From NCBI GenBank assembly GCA_934047225.1, contig OW204012.1, positions 14,756,001-14,820,000 of the forward strand: a stretch of 64,000 nt of DNA, written 5' to 3'. Source of the stretch: Ypsolopha sequella. Taxonomy: Eukaryota; Arthropoda; Insecta; Lepidoptera; Ypsolophidae. A model generated the notes under the pieces. The model made no database searches. It worked only from the letters and a program-made list of their open reading frames with translations, and was not told where the DNA came from. Below are positions 43,151-54,159 of this stretch, piece after piece. Each line of letters starts with the position of its first letter. The first letter of the stretch is position 1. The translations under genes were made by a program, and so were the position numbers.

Positions 43151-43554
43151 TTTTGTAAGGCCAAGAGACATACTTGTACAGATCATCTCTATTAAAATCC
43201 CAAAAATAAATTTATCTTAGCAACAGACGGTCTGACAGAGAAAACAATCTTTATAAAATTTAGTAGCTTTTATTACACAGACATAAGAACTACAAAACGT
43301 CGATTTACAAAGAGGTCTGATGCTGGTGACATATTAAATAAATGTAAATGGGCCGCGATCAAAAGTTTAATTTCGCTACTTTGTCTTTTTTAAGGTTCTA
43401 TTTTACCGCCCCGTTAGAGAAATGAACTTGAATTATGTGTCCAATTTTCTACGTATAACCAGAATCAACAGACCTTGGAAATAAAGTGATTCTGGGTTGT
43501 CATAAAAAATAACCACGAAAGTTATGTATGGCGGTCGTGCCTGACCTTCTAACC

Positions 43555-43898
43555 CAGGGATGGGCAAACTTTTTCCAATGGGGGCCAATATTTACAAACG
43601 GTATCTATAAGAGGGCCAGATTTTGGCTTTAATTAATTAATTCTTTATTCAATTTCCAATATTTTCCGATTATTAAGTTATTTATTGACTCGGTGGTTTC
43701 AACAACACCAAAAAATCTCTAATTTATGCAAAATTAAATTATATGAACTATAGATATTCAAATCAAATACGCTATGAAATATGGAAATTGCAGGTAATCT
43801 ATAAAATAGGAACAAAGATTTATTCGTGTAAGCATGTCCACTATTTAAGTGGTTAAGGGCCGGCCGGATTGTAACCGCTGGCGGGCCGGATATCCCTG
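43555..43898. mobile_element. hAT MITE with perfect 8-bp TSD
   Basis: Left end CAGGGATGGGCAAACTTTTT, right end GCGGGCCGGATATCCCTG, both typical hAT termini. Duplication TTCTAACC at 43547-43554 and 43899-43906. The interior is AT-rich and noncoding. Confidence 0.88.
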
Positions 43899-44176
43899 TT
43901 CTAACCTTACCTAACCTACCGGCTCTCTTCTACGCTGAAGGATTTCTGTAAAACTACTTTGTCCTAGACCACTCCTAGACCAATCGAAATTCCCTTGGAA
44001 AGGCCCACCTTAATAATTTACATACTTCAGCTATAAGTTGAAATGCTAATAGAAAAATGATAAAAATCATCAGACATACATGATAAATCAATTATTTGGA
44101 CTAGTTTTTGTAACTCTAGATCGGTGTACGAATTTACCGCTTATCGCAATTAACTTTTTGATTTTTCAAAACATGT

Positions 44177-44650
44177 TTAAGGCGATTAGTATCGCCAATT
44201 GGATACTTTCTAAAGCATACTCCTCGTTTATGTCTGAACCAAAAATATTGAAAAAATGTATGATGAATTATCAACTCTAGGACAACATATGCAATATTTT
44301 TCTATTCCGTACCACCAAAACTTCTTACTCAAAAAAAACTTCAATCGAATGGTGTTTTTTCGCTTGAATCCCCTACTGCTCCTAAGCGGCTTGGTTGATT
44401 TAATTTATTAATGCTTTGATAAATAGATGAACTTGATAGCTATAAACATAACATAGTATTATTCAATCGAACAACCACGGCCATGTGAAAAGTATTATTT
44501 TCTCCTATTTTGCCCTATCAAGGACGCAGCGAGCGTCGTAACAGCCACTTTGCATTGTACGCTGATATGAACGTTATTTCAATGTCGTTTCCGTCGATAT
44601 TCGTACAGACAAACATTAAGCTGCTAATCTGACGAAGGTAATCGCTTTAA
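44177..44650 (-). mobile_element. TTAA MITE, family A, copy 5
   Basis: 474 bp, inverted relative to 1314-1787. TTAAGGCGATTAGTATCGCC at 44177; the other end reads GGTAATCGCTTTAA. Confidence 0.85.
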
Positions 44651-44799
44651 GGATAAAATTTACAAATCAGCTCTCTTCTTTGCAAATAACATTGTTTTTG
44701 GTAGATTAATAAACAGCCACAATAAAAAACTAAACAATTTCTTGGCGTACGAAAAATTAAATCGCCGCTGGAACGAAGTTTTCTCTAGTATAGAAAAAA

Positions 44800-44945
44800 C
44801 AATGTTGTAAATTAATTGTGTTGATAACAGGAGGTCGCAGGTTCGAATCCTCACCCGAGGAATTTTTTCAAATTCTTGTCTTTGGATTTGTTTCTGATTG
44901 ATATTTTCTAGTTTGTAATATACTCTAATAATATTTAAAGTATTC
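44800..44945 (+). mobile_element. SINE S2, 5'-truncated
   Basis: GTTGATAACAGGAGGTCGCAG and GGTTCGAATCC, then the tail AATTTTTTCAAATTCTTGTC shared with 45183-45340. Confidence 0.7.
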
Positions 44946-45182
44946 ATAGCGATTGATTTCGCAAAATAAACATAATCTTAGTTAATGAGAACTGTGAATT
45001 TCTTAACTGTCTGAAGCAACAATATTTGAAGCGACGACAGCGCCATCTGTTTCTTAAGAACAAGGCGTGAAATCACATAACGCCTTCGTGAGCGTTTTGT
45101 ATGTGCAGTACAAGCTAGTATATCTAGCAGATGCAAAAATAACAGTGGACAAGTATGATGGAAGAATTCGCTGGTCTAGGTA

Positions 45183-45340
45183 GGAACCTCAGTGGCGCAA
45201 TTGGTAGCGAGCTTGTCTTGATAACAAGAGGTCGCAGGTTCGAATCCTGGCCCGGGGAATTTTTTCAAATTCTTGTCTTTGGATTTGTTTCTGATTTATA
45301 TTTTCTAGTTCGTAATGCACTCTAATAATATTTAATGTGG
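45183..45340 (+). mobile_element. tRNA-derived SINE S2
   Basis: The head has box A TGGCGCAATTGG and a perfect box B GGTTCGAATCC, and folds partly like a tRNA (CTTGT...ACAAG stem). A non-tRNA tail TTTTTTCAAATTCTTGTCTT follows without CCA or a terminator of tRNA type. The truncated copy at 44800 with the same tail shows it is a mobile SINE, not a tRNA gene. Confidence 0.8.
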
Positions 45341-45612
45341 GTAAATTAATAATTATGTATCTGATGCCAACAAATATCAATTTATAATGAAAAATATTAC
45401 GGGACCAGTACAAGCAACAAAATAGTTAATTGGACTACCTTTTGGTAAAGGCCTCGATTTTGGTATTAAAGTTACTCATAAATACGAATACTCAAGCAAA
45501 AGCCCAGAGATTTAACTGAATGGTGCCCCAGAGACCAGCACGATGTAAAGGAAGGCCAAAAACGAGATGGCGGCGCGGCGTGATGAACTGAAGAAGTAAA
45601 ACTATGGACCCC

Positions 45613-45834
45613 CCCCCCTATTCTGTATCTTTGGTTGCCAACTGAACTGGGTGCCTATGATCAAAAACAATGATAAAAACTCAAATTTCAAAATTGCCTT
45701 TATTGGGTATTGAACTATAAACAAACTGTGACGTCACTTCAGTGTGAACATATCTTTAGACAATCGGAATTCGATAGTATATCTATGTTTTTGATGATAG
45801 GCACCCAGTCTAGTTGGCAACTAGACATACAAGA
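45613..45834. mobile_element. F-family TIR element, copy 1
   Basis: CCCCCTATTCTGTATCTTTG and GGTTGCCAACTGAACTGGG at the left; the inverted TGATGATAGGCACCCAG and AGTTGGCAACTAGACATAC at the right. Same family as 55302-55532 and 61458-61688. Confidence 0.75.
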
Positions 45835-46722
45835 TCAACGTTCGACAAGCAAGAACGGAGCAGGATGGGTGAGGCCAATGGGATTTTATGTAGAATATTA
45901 TCTTTCTTTAAATTAATAATCTATCTAATATAAATAAAAATGAATTGCTGTTCGTTAGTCTCGCTAAAACTCGAGAACGGCTGAACCGATTTGGCTAAGT
46001 TTAGTCTTGAAATATTCGTGGAAGTCCAGGGAAGGTTTAAGCGATGAGAAAATGTGGAAAAATTGCGAGGAAAATACTAAAAACGACAATTTTATTTTCC
46101 CATACAAACTGTTCTTACCTGTCAAACATTTGATGTTCGCCCCGTCGCGTCGGTTCGGTATTTTAGGAATAAAAACATGTAGATCTAGATTAAATAAGGG
46201 TTTGGAATCGACAACATATATCCATAATAGTCTGATTATCGCGTATTTAGATTTAAAACATGTAAAATACTGACATTATAATGACACTTGATTGTTGTGT
46301 TGGGTGCGTTCAGAAATATACTTTGAAACAGTAAAGTTCGCTATACGATCTAAAATTGGGTACTTCCCTAAAAATCAAATCAGCGACTCTTTATAATGTC
46401 AAAACGCCCCAATACTATGAAATTTGTATGAGGTTTTACCGGTTTTACATTATGACTACAGTTTTCTGTGATCAAACTGCTTCCTTTTTTCTTAGTTTTT
46501 AGCAATTATAAAAATTGTCAAACCCTCGAAAAAATCCGTAAAAATATTTTAACGATTATTTTAGAAGATCACATTGGATTGTGTCAGTTATTTTACTTTA
46601 ACAGCAGTCAAGTATCAAAATGCACGGAATTGCATTCAATTTATCTATTACCCGCACACATTATGTTTTTAACACCTGAAAAAAGATTCAAAACTTGATT
46701 TATCATTCTGATACTGCTTACA

Positions 46723-47208
46723 ATGCCGAGGAGAAAACGACCTAACATATGTCGTCGAAGTCGATCGAATGTGCGACGAGCTACCTCACGCGCTAATCGC
46801 ACTGATGACCAGCGAGAGACTGATAATGATAACAGTCGTATTGGTATGACAGATTTGCATTCTAGAGTGAATTACAATGAAGTGGATAATAGGCATAGAA
46901 TGAAACGAGTTCGGGCACATCGATCACAACAGCAGCGAGCACGGGAAAATGAAATTGATCGATTCCGCAGACGCAATGTTCCTGTGAACCTGGCACGAGG
47001 AGCATTCTCCTACGATCAAGAAATAGATTATAGTGCCGACAAATCTGTAACAATTGGGGAAATGTCAATCATTTTTCAACATTGTAAAGCTTTAAAATAC
47101 AGCGGTGAATTTGCAAGATTATGTTGTGCTGGTGGTAAAGTAAAATTGCCACAGTTAGTCCCACCACCTGATCCATTAGACTCATTAGTTTTTGGGATGA
47201 CTGATTAA
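46723..47208 (+). pseudogene. Helitron polyprotein N-terminus
   Basis: 161 codons: a basic start MPRRKRPNICRRSRSNVRRA, an Arg/Glu-rich middle, then FSYDQEIDYSADKSVTIGEM and the zinc-binding-like HCKALKYSGEFARLCCAGGK followed by VKLPQLVPPPDPLDSL. This is the characteristic N-terminal region of animal Helitron Rep/helicase proteins. It stops after GMTD, before the catalytic Rep domain; the family protein is well over 1000 residues. Confidence 0.85.
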
Positions 47209-47460
47209 TTGATTACAGGTGCTGAAACCAACAAAAAAGTCAGTGCTTTGAATTTTTATTCAAACAGAATCCGTGAACGATTGACGTACATCCGTCTAAA
47301 CCAACAGCAGCTTCGATCTGAAGAGTACACTCATCTTCGCGATGCTATTAATGCCGATGGCAATGCAAACAATGTGGGAAAAATGTCAATTTTGCCGGCC
47401 ACTTACATTGGAAGGCCACGCCACCACGGTGTCGTGCATTTGGGTATATTTGTTGACTAA
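47209..47460 (+). pseudogene. Helitron polyprotein, second remnant
   Basis: The frame continues directly after the stop at 47208: AETNKKVSALNFYSNRIRER, LTYIRLNQQQLRSEEYTHLR and DAINADGNANNVGKMSILPA then TYIGRPRH. LRSEEYTHLRDAI...DGNA...ILPATYIG.PRH is the segment immediately preceding the Rep HUH motif in Helitrons. A large part between the two pieces has been deleted and the HUH part is gone. Confidence 0.85.
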
Positions 47461-47703
47461 TACATATATGTCTGAACTAATATTCAATTTGATATAATTC
47501 AAATATTTTTATTAAAGACTATATAAATCAACCTTTACGGTAGGAACCATATTTTCTTAAATTTCCGCGATTGACACCTGAATCGGCAACATATCAATTA
47601 ATCTAACAGCAAATGCGAACCAGACTTGCTAAAGATGTCTTGACTTGCCTCGCCAGGACTTGACGGCGTGGCGAATATTGCCGATGTTGTGTTCATGACT
47701 TTC

Positions 47704-48036
47704 TTAAATCTCATCCAAATCCTTTAGTTCATCGGCAGTTAAATTAAGTTCTGAAAATGTTATTCCTTCAGATGATGACACAGATGATGATGATGGCATT
47801 GTTGAGACGAACTTCGGTTTTAATAACAGTTGTTGTTTCACTCGATTTTTTTGTTCCTTAGCCCTATTAATTCGTATTATTCGGCTCAAATTGTGACCGC
47901 ACTTTATACAAAACTTGAAGGTATCAGCGGTTATTGTGAAACATTCGTCGCATCTTTACAATTGTTTTGTGCAACTAGGACAGGTACTTCTGTTGTTCTG
48001 CCGTTCAATCCACTTTTTACAAAAGGGACAATGCAT
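47704..48036 (-). pseudogene. Double zinc-ribbon protein inside Helitron
   Basis: Minus strand, ATG at 48036, 110 codons with one in-frame TAA at 47956-47958. Before it: MHCPFCKKWIERQNNRSTCP and SCTKQL; after it: RCDECFTITADTFKFCIKCG and HNLSRIIRINRAKEQKN, then a Ser-rich SSSSVSSSEG and acidic LTADELKDLDEI end. Four CxxC pairs (CPFC, CPSC, CDEC, CIKC) suggest two zinc ribbons. An AATAAA signal sits downstream (47508-47513 complement). Convergent with the Helitron ORF. Function unknown; the single stop could be a mutation, a recoding site or a sequencing error. Confidence 0.6.
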
Positions 48037-48449
48037 TGTTAAAAGTTAACTATAACTTCTGAAAAATAGTTTTGAAATATCAATTATATTTTCTTGGAAA
48101 GTTCGGTGACAGTGACACTGACAGTCAGTGTTGGCAGGTTACTATTACGTTTAGTCATATACCATGCGTTTAGTAATGTGGCGTAATCGATACAGATAAA
48201 AAAAATAGGCTGGTACCTTATTTGTTAATATAAGTGTCTATAATCTAATATAATGTCTCATGCAAAATAAGTATGAACATTAAGCTGGACATGTGTGCGT
48301 GATTTGCCCACTCTTTCCGCCCACTATGGAGCCGATACTTAGAATATCTGATGATGCTTTTATAAAGCTGCCGGCTCTGAAATACATACATATGGTTTAT
48401 ATTAAGAGGTAAGTGATACGAAGTTCACCGGGTCAGCTAGTAAATAATA

Positions 48450-48910
48450 AAAAATAAAAATCATTTATTTCAGAACTGGGTTCCATAAAAAAAAACACAA
48501 CATCATATTACACAGAAAAGAAAAATACAAAAATGTCACAAACAGTATGTCAATAAAATTAAAATTAAAATTAAAACTCATAGAAAATCAGGATAAAACA
48601 ATTTTCATCATTAAACATTATTTAACGTGTAGTGTCGTCTAGTGATGTCTGATAGGACACCCGCACCTACCTCCCACTAACTTCAGAATAGTATTGCGGC
48701 TGCCGCACACTCTGTGCATAAGAGAGGCAACTTTTTTGCGCATAATTGCGTAAAAATCTATAGTTCGCGCCTCAGCAAACATGCCGGACGCGCTGCAGCG
48801 CCACGGCAGCCCCAATAGCATCCTGAAGGCATTATTGTATTGCAACCGTAGAGCGTTGTAGGTCTTCTGCGTGTACCTCACCCACAGTCCGCTCGTGTTA
48901 AAAGATTGAC
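48450..48910 (-). pseudogene. LINE pol C-terminus and 3' end
   Basis: Minus frame 48881-48639 reads RYTQKTYNALRLQYNNAFRM, LLGLPWRCSASGMFAEARTI and DFYAIMRKKVASLMHRV, the C-terminal region of a LINE pol widespread in arthropods. The 3' UTR runs left to AATAAATGATTTTTAT-like sequence at about 48455. Lies immediately outside Hel1. Confidence 0.75.
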
Positions 48911-49004
48911 AGAACGCCTTGAAGAGAGTAAATAATAATATAAATAAATGTTTTGTCTGTAATCTACAGTTGGGCTAATAAATAAATAAATAAAATACTC
49001 AAAT

Positions 49005-49285
49005 GGACATGCACCAATGAGTTCGATCCCCGGTCGGGCATGCGCCAATGAGTTTTTCGGAATTTATCTGCATAGCATTTGTTCTTACCACTTGCTGAAC
49101 GGTGAAATCTGCTTGCCGTAAAAAGCGTGTATTTCTGCCCGAAGTACGGCGATAGGGCTCACCATCACGTTGGGACGAAATAATTGTCGGTGAAACGCCG
49201 ATGTACCGAGTGTGGACTGTGGTTTGCAGTTCACACTTGGAACACCTCCTGACACCCGGGATTTCATGTCGTGGCGATATATTTA
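49005..49285 (+). mobile_element. SINE S1, long copy
   Basis: GAGTTCGATCCCCGGTCGGG (box-B-like), CGGAATTTATCTGCATAGCA, TTTCTGCCCGAAGTACGGCG, ACCGAGTGTGGACTGTGG and CACTTGGAACACCTCC in the same order as in 2985-3345. Confidence 0.75.
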
Positions 49286-49440
49286 TATTTTAGTATTTTA
49301 AAATACCAAAACACCATACTAAGTATCCTATCATCTACATTTTATTCTTGTGATCTGATTGTTCACATATTTGACTTTTGTATCAGCCATTTAATATTGA
49401 GGTTAGAATAAAACCCGAAAATTTAATATGTCTAGGGATC

Positions 49441-49704
49441 GAAGAGGCGCAGGATGCAGGGCTCAGTTCTGAGTACATGTTTGCGCCTTTTGGAGTCGAG
49501 ACCCTTAGGCCGTGGGGTGACGAGGCGAAATGTCTTTTTAAAGAAATTTCCTCGCAGCTGGTTGACGTTTCGGGGGACCCAAGAGCTGGCGCATACTTTG
49601 GACAACGCCTTAGTTTGGCAATCCAAAGAGGAAATGCTGCCAGCATTCTGGGAACCCTGCCACAAGACGGCGGCGATCTGGCAAACATTTTCTACTTAGT
49701 TTAA
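49441..49704 (+). CDS. RLE-type LINE C-terminal fragment
   Basis: Open frame with SSEYMFAPFGVETLRPWGDE, AKCLFKEISSQLVDVSGDPR and AGAYFGQRLSLAIQRGNAAS, then ILGTLPQDGGDLANIFYLV and stop. It matches the last third of the 52976-53930 copy without frameshifts. 5'-truncated; a 3' UTR with AATAAACTTTTTAATG ends near 49826. Confidence 0.85.
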   Translation, partial: EEAQDAGLSSEYMFAPFGVETLRPWGDEAKCLFKEISSQLVDVSGDPRAGAYFGQRLSLAIQRGNAASILGTLPQDGGDLANIFYLV

Positions 49705-50048
49705 TTTTGCTTTAGGAGATATTTTAGTTTTAAAGGTAAATTTGTAAGCTTTAATTTAATGTTATTTAAGTTTTTATGTATCGTATGTCTAGTTGTTAGA
49801 AATAAACTTTTTAATGAAAATACGAATGAATGAAACTGTATCACCTAAGTTTGTAGATAATGGTCAAAGTTTTCTGGCAAAGGAAAGGCATTGACTTAGT
49901 TTACCAGTGAATAAGAGGGTTTTATAAAAGTTTTGTTTTAGGAAACACTAAACCGACTAAAAGACTAAAAGTCCTTGAAAAGAATAAATATCTATTTGGC
50001 TTTTTTTCTAAGACACATGTATGTTATCCAGAAGTCGGCGCTTTTTTT

Positions 50049-50410
50049 TAGGGTTCCGTAGTCAACAACAAGGAGCCCTTATAGTTTCGCCATGTCCGTC
50101 TGTCTGTCTGTCTGCCCGCGGCTTATCTTAGAGACTATTAGTACTAGAAAGCTGTAATTTGGCATGGGTATACATATTTATCACGCTGATAAAGTGGTAC
50201 AGTAAAATTATGAAAAAGATTTTTTTTTATGGTACCTCCCCTACACGTAAAGTGCGGATGTTTTTTTTTCTCGTCTATCCCCGACTTTTATTTATGTAAC
50301 CAAATTCATACTAGAGACTCGGCAAGTGGTCAGCACTAGGGTTCATTGGCCTTTTATAGGAAACCATACGGAACCCTTCGTGTGCGAGTCTGACTCGCAC
50401 TTGTCTGGTT
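50049..50410 (+). mobile_element. GGGTTCCGTA...CTCGCACTTG repeat, copy 3
   Basis: TTTAGGGTTCCGTAGTCAAC, CTGTCTGTCTGTCTG, ACGGAACCCTTCGTGTGCGA and GTCTGACTCGCACTTGTCTG in order. Confidence 0.7.
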
Positions 50411-50509
50411 TTTATTTTAAATTTTGTTTCGGAGTGGTGGTTTTTTAATGTATCTAAGCTGGGAGAGTAGCTGAAAAATAGACGTAATTTTTTTTTTAGT
50501 TCTTTTAAG

Positions 50510-51220
50510 TTTTTTGTAACGCCAAATTAGCAGATCGATGTGTGTCGACGAATATTGACAGATATTACTATATATTGATACTATTTATTATATACTATAT
50601 ATACTACTATATATATTGACAGATATTATTATATATATTGTACAATGACATTTATATGAAAGAAAGAACGAAAGAAAGAAAATAAATTTGTTGGCGCGTT
50701 TACATATATATACTTAAAGCTACCAGTAGAAAATGTTTACTTAAGTAGGGAGTAATCTATAGATAAAAATAACAACACGACAAAAGGATGTAGCTCAGCT
50801 ATGTACCATCCAAAACTTGCTTTGGTTGGCGCTGGTTTTCAGCTACCTCCGTATATCAGCAACAATGCAAAGTGACTGTAATAACTATCGCTGCGTCCAG
50901 TGGCGGCGTTAGAGTAGGGCGTGGTTGGGCGACCGCCCAGGGCGCCAGACATCAAGGGGCGCCAGCGCCCCCTCGTCAGTATGGATCACGGGATGGCGCG
51001 GTAAAATTTTGTCAAATTATGTTAAAATAATTGGTCATAATTGAAGATTGAAATAATCTTTCCCATGTTTTTTTTTCCGTTTTTGCACATGAATAATTTA
51101 GGAAACAGATAGGGGGCGCCGTAGAATTCTCGCCCAGGGCGCCGTTAATGCTAAAACCGGCACTGGCTGCATCCATCTCCGATTGCGCCAAAAAATAGAA
51201 AATATTGTTATTAGATTGAA
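50510..51220. mobile_element. Family B-like fragment with nested MITE
   Basis: CGCCAAATTAGCAGATCGAT at 50521, AATGCAAAGTGACTGTAATA and CTATCGCTGCGTC at 50860-50897, resumed at 51166 by CATCTCCGATTGCGCCAAAAA. It is badly diverged and contains an AT microsatellite (50560-50640). Confidence 0.5.
50898..51165. mobile_element. hAT-like MITE, 268 bp
   Basis: CAGTGGCGGCGTTAGAGTAG at the left and AAAACCGGCACTG at the right; flanks GCTGCGTC and GCTGCATC give an 8-bp TSD with one mismatch. GGGCGCC motifs recur near both ends. Confidence 0.75.
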
Positions 51221-51671
51221 GTTTGTTATTATAATACTCATTTGTTATATGAAGCGTCTCTGCTTCCGCCAACTGGCGTCACACGTCACTCCTCTCATTT
51301 TTAAAGCATGCAGTGTTTACCTGTTATTGTAGTTACACTCTATTCCTACTGTACATGTTGTAAAGTGTATCATCTGTTGGTAGACCAAATAATTGCTCTC
51401 TACACTGTAGGTGTGCACGCACACAAACGCAATTCTCAGGTCTCGCCTTCAGCAGTGTAATGCCATGTATAATGGTACATATTCTGATAATGTGTAATAA
51501 GTATGACAAACAATTTGCCTGTACTGCTTGTGTCTAACGCTTGGTACAGGCCAATGATGAATTTAAGTGACAATGTTAGCTAATTTTTTAGCAAATCTGA
51601 AAACGCCATTTCTCATTGTGTCACCATGGTCAGTGCTGGCTTAAACTTGATGGGAAGCTAAAACTAACATG

Positions 51672-52095
51672 TTAAGAGGCTATGCGAATTTTATTTTTGT
51701 CACTGTCACTCCAAGCGAAAAATCGCGCAGTGCGAGAGGGGCGGATTCAGGGCAAAAGGGAAAAAAGTTGGTTTTATATTGTTATTTAAAAAACTAAAAT
51801 AGCTAGCAAAATTTCAAATATCAAATCTCTAGATATTGTTGAAAGACACCTAATAAAATATGTTTGAGTTCTGTATATGGTTCCTATTCGTCAAACGAGG
51901 AGAACAAGTGTGTTTGAAGACCTCATTTCAACAATTATTTCTATCGAGGAAAATTTATCCAGACATGTTTTCCAATTTCAAAACCCTAGATTATATAGTC
52001 AAAATGCGTATATCAGAAATTTATTAAAATTTTCCGTGTATTTCATGAAACACACAGAAAAGAAACACTCGTATTTTTTTCGCACATCGCCTTAA
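51672..52095 (-). mobile_element. TTAA MITE, family E, complete copy
   Basis: 424 bp; left TTAAGAGGCTATGCGAATTT, right the complement of TTAAGGCGATGTGCGAAAAA. Reference copy for interpreting the interrupted element at 30800-32016. Confidence 0.85.
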
Positions 52096-52609
52096 TAACG
52101 GGAATCGGAATTGGTGTAGTTGTTGTATTATTATTAACTTCTAATAATAGTGTATGTACCTAGTTTGAATCAGTTACAGTTGTGTTATAGACCAAATAAA
52201 TAAATAAATAATAAATATGAAATTTCTTAGACATAAGATTGACGTATTAAAATTTAACCAGTGCTCCCGGTCTACAGTGTCGATACGTCACAGCGCCAGG
52301 GCTGCCTCACCACTAATAAAGATTTGTGCGACTACCCGCGCCTGGAATGTAATTTGCCGAAACACATTAGTTTTTATTAGTTTTAACGTCGGCGCCGTGC
52401 GTGCTTCTGGGTACTTTCGGGGGAAGTTCTGCTTACACTCTTCGCTTTTATTTCCATGGCGTTAAGGGGCAGGTAGTCGCCAATTTTAGTTTTATATACC
52501 CAAACAAATTAATAACTCCAAAATACAGAAGTGAATTTTGCCAAAAATATTCGCATTTGAAACGACGCTATGGCTACCCATATAAATTCAGTTCCACTCC
52601 CGAGTGAAT

Positions 52610-52728
52610 CACTATGGGGAGTCGAAATTTCATTTTACGAATTTCACAAAAATTGTTATCGATTCATGATGCTGATCACTTACCAAGCCTCCAGTAAGAA
52701 TTTGGACGATGATCAAAAAGTCACCTTG
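52610..52728. repeat. Solo arm of the long-TIR element
   Basis: GAAATTTCATTTTACGAATT, CTTACCAAGCCTCCAGTAAG and GATGATCAAAAAGTCACCTT match the right arm at 3867-3984. It is followed at 52760 by TTTAGGAGGTGATTCAGTAT, which also occurs at 35040. Confidence 0.7.
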
Positions 52729-52975
52729 TATTATAAGGTCTTTCAATTTAAATCGAAAGTAATTTAGGAGGTGATTCAGTATCGTTAATACATCACATTC
52801 CACTGCAATCTTTTTATGGATGAATGTATTTATTTACAACTGTGTTTTTATTTTAATTATAAGTTAAAGATAAAAAACAATTTTAGTTTAAAACTAAATA
52901 ATCCTATAAAATACGAAAAACAAACTAAACTGCTAAAAATACATATATATCAAACTAAACTAAATAAAAATAAAT

Positions 52976-53930
52976 TTACACTAAATAAAATACTTTGTTA
53001 AAGTCATCGCTATCACTGGGCAGGGTGCCCAAGACACTGGCAGCATTACCTCGTTGGTTAGCAAGACTAATGCGTTGTCCGAGGTAAGCTCCAGCCCTAG
53101 GGTCCCCTGAGGCATCCACCAGACGCGATGCTATTTGTTTGTAGAGCTGTCGAGCACCGGGCCCCCAAGGCCCGAACGTCTCAACGCCAAACGGCACAAA
53201 CATGTAGCCCTCACCGAGAGCTGCATATTTGTCCCGCTTTTTGCGCTCGGCCGTTGCAGCCGCCGCGCCAGCTGTGACAGCTGTCGACCGGACGTAAGAC
53301 GCGGCGAGCGTGTCAACGCAAGTCGCGTCCCAAACTAGGGAGCGACCATTCTGCCACGGGATGAGCGTCATTCCATCGGGTCTCTTGCCATCGTCACGTG
53401 CAATACCATACGGCTCTGAAGTAGCCGGCACGTTGACAGTCGCAAGGGCCCTCCGTATGACGTCATTCAGGCTGCCGTGACGGGACCAGCGGCCGGCACT
53501 GCGTCGACATGAGAGGCCGTGATGGCCCAAATGATCGACGCTGACGCCACATTGACAGTGATGACTCTCATTCGTCTTTATTCCGAGTCGCAGACAGACG
53601 GCTATAGAAAAAGTTGTCTGGTCTAAAAGTGTACCGAGATTGGCGGAAGGAATAGAATGCAGCCATAAACCAGACTCACGCTCACCGGTAGCGACAAGAC
53701 GAGCACGGTCTGCGAGGTCGAAGGCGGTGTCCAGGAGATGCTTCTGGGCCTGTTCGCATAAAGGCTCGTCCATAATTTTTGAGATTCCAGGACGGTGGGC
53801 AGATCCCAACCAGGACAGGCCAGCGTCCAAGCATTCCTGGCCTCTGTCAAGTATGACGCCTCTACATCACCAAGTGATGGGTTTATAATGTTGCCAAAGA
53901 GAGCGTGCGTACTATAGATGGAGGACATTT
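52976..53930 (-). pseudogene. RLE-type LINE C-terminal endonuclease region
   Basis: The best copy. ESQKLW in one frame, then after a one-base deletion DEPLCEQAQKHLLDTAFDLA and onward for 280 codons. It shows a zinc-knuckle-like CQCGVSVDHLGHHGLSC, the restriction-like endonuclease core KRPDGMTLIPW with LVWDATCVDTLA, a KKRDKY segment, then YMFVPFGVETFGPWG and NQRGNAASVLGTLPSD, ending FYLV. PD...D...K geometry fits PD-(D/E)XK nucleases of non-LTR elements. The upstream part starts near 53928 and has no RT. Mostly open, so recently inserted. Confidence 0.85.
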
Positions 53931-53944
53931 ATTTTAAACATACC

Positions 53945-54012
53945 GTTTAAGAGAAATAACTTTATCAATAGAGTCATTTTCGGGTGACGCTGGGAAGAGG
54001 CGCCTTAAAAGC
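53945..54012 (-). repeat. Family C TTAA-element end
   Basis: The complement reads TTAAGGCGCCTCTTCCCAGC then GTCACCCGAAAATGACTCTA and TTGATAAAG; same end at 17750-17810 and 58794-58850. Confidence 0.65.
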
Positions 54013-54159
54013 AAAAAGTGGGTTCACGCAGTTTTCCCCGCCAGTACAGGAGCTAAACTTTTTTTTTTTATACACTATGGACTTAAACTTGGCCACTAAA
54101 GCACCTGATGGAAAGTATCGATGTGACATAGGAGATTTTATTAGAGCAGGATTGACAAA

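Larger units (their letters stand above)
45920..48440 (+). mobile_element. Helitron Hel1 with coding remnants
   Basis: Left end TCTATCTAATATAAATAAAA and ATGAATTGCTGTTCGTTAGT after an A; right end GTTCACCGGGTCAGCTAG before a T. 2.5 kb. It carries a Helitron N-terminal ORF in two pieces (46723-47460, plus strand) and a convergent antisense gene (47704-48036). The Rep HUH and helicase domains are missing, so it is nonautonomous. Confidence 0.88.

Noticed and set aside
45183..45260. Apparent tRNA gene
   Set aside because: The boxes are good, but a retroposon tail follows directly and a truncated copy with the same tail lies at 44800, so it is a SINE.
49383..49688. Minus-strand ORF of 101 codons
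   Set aside because: It is the antisense shadow of the LINE C-terminal frame at 49441-49704.
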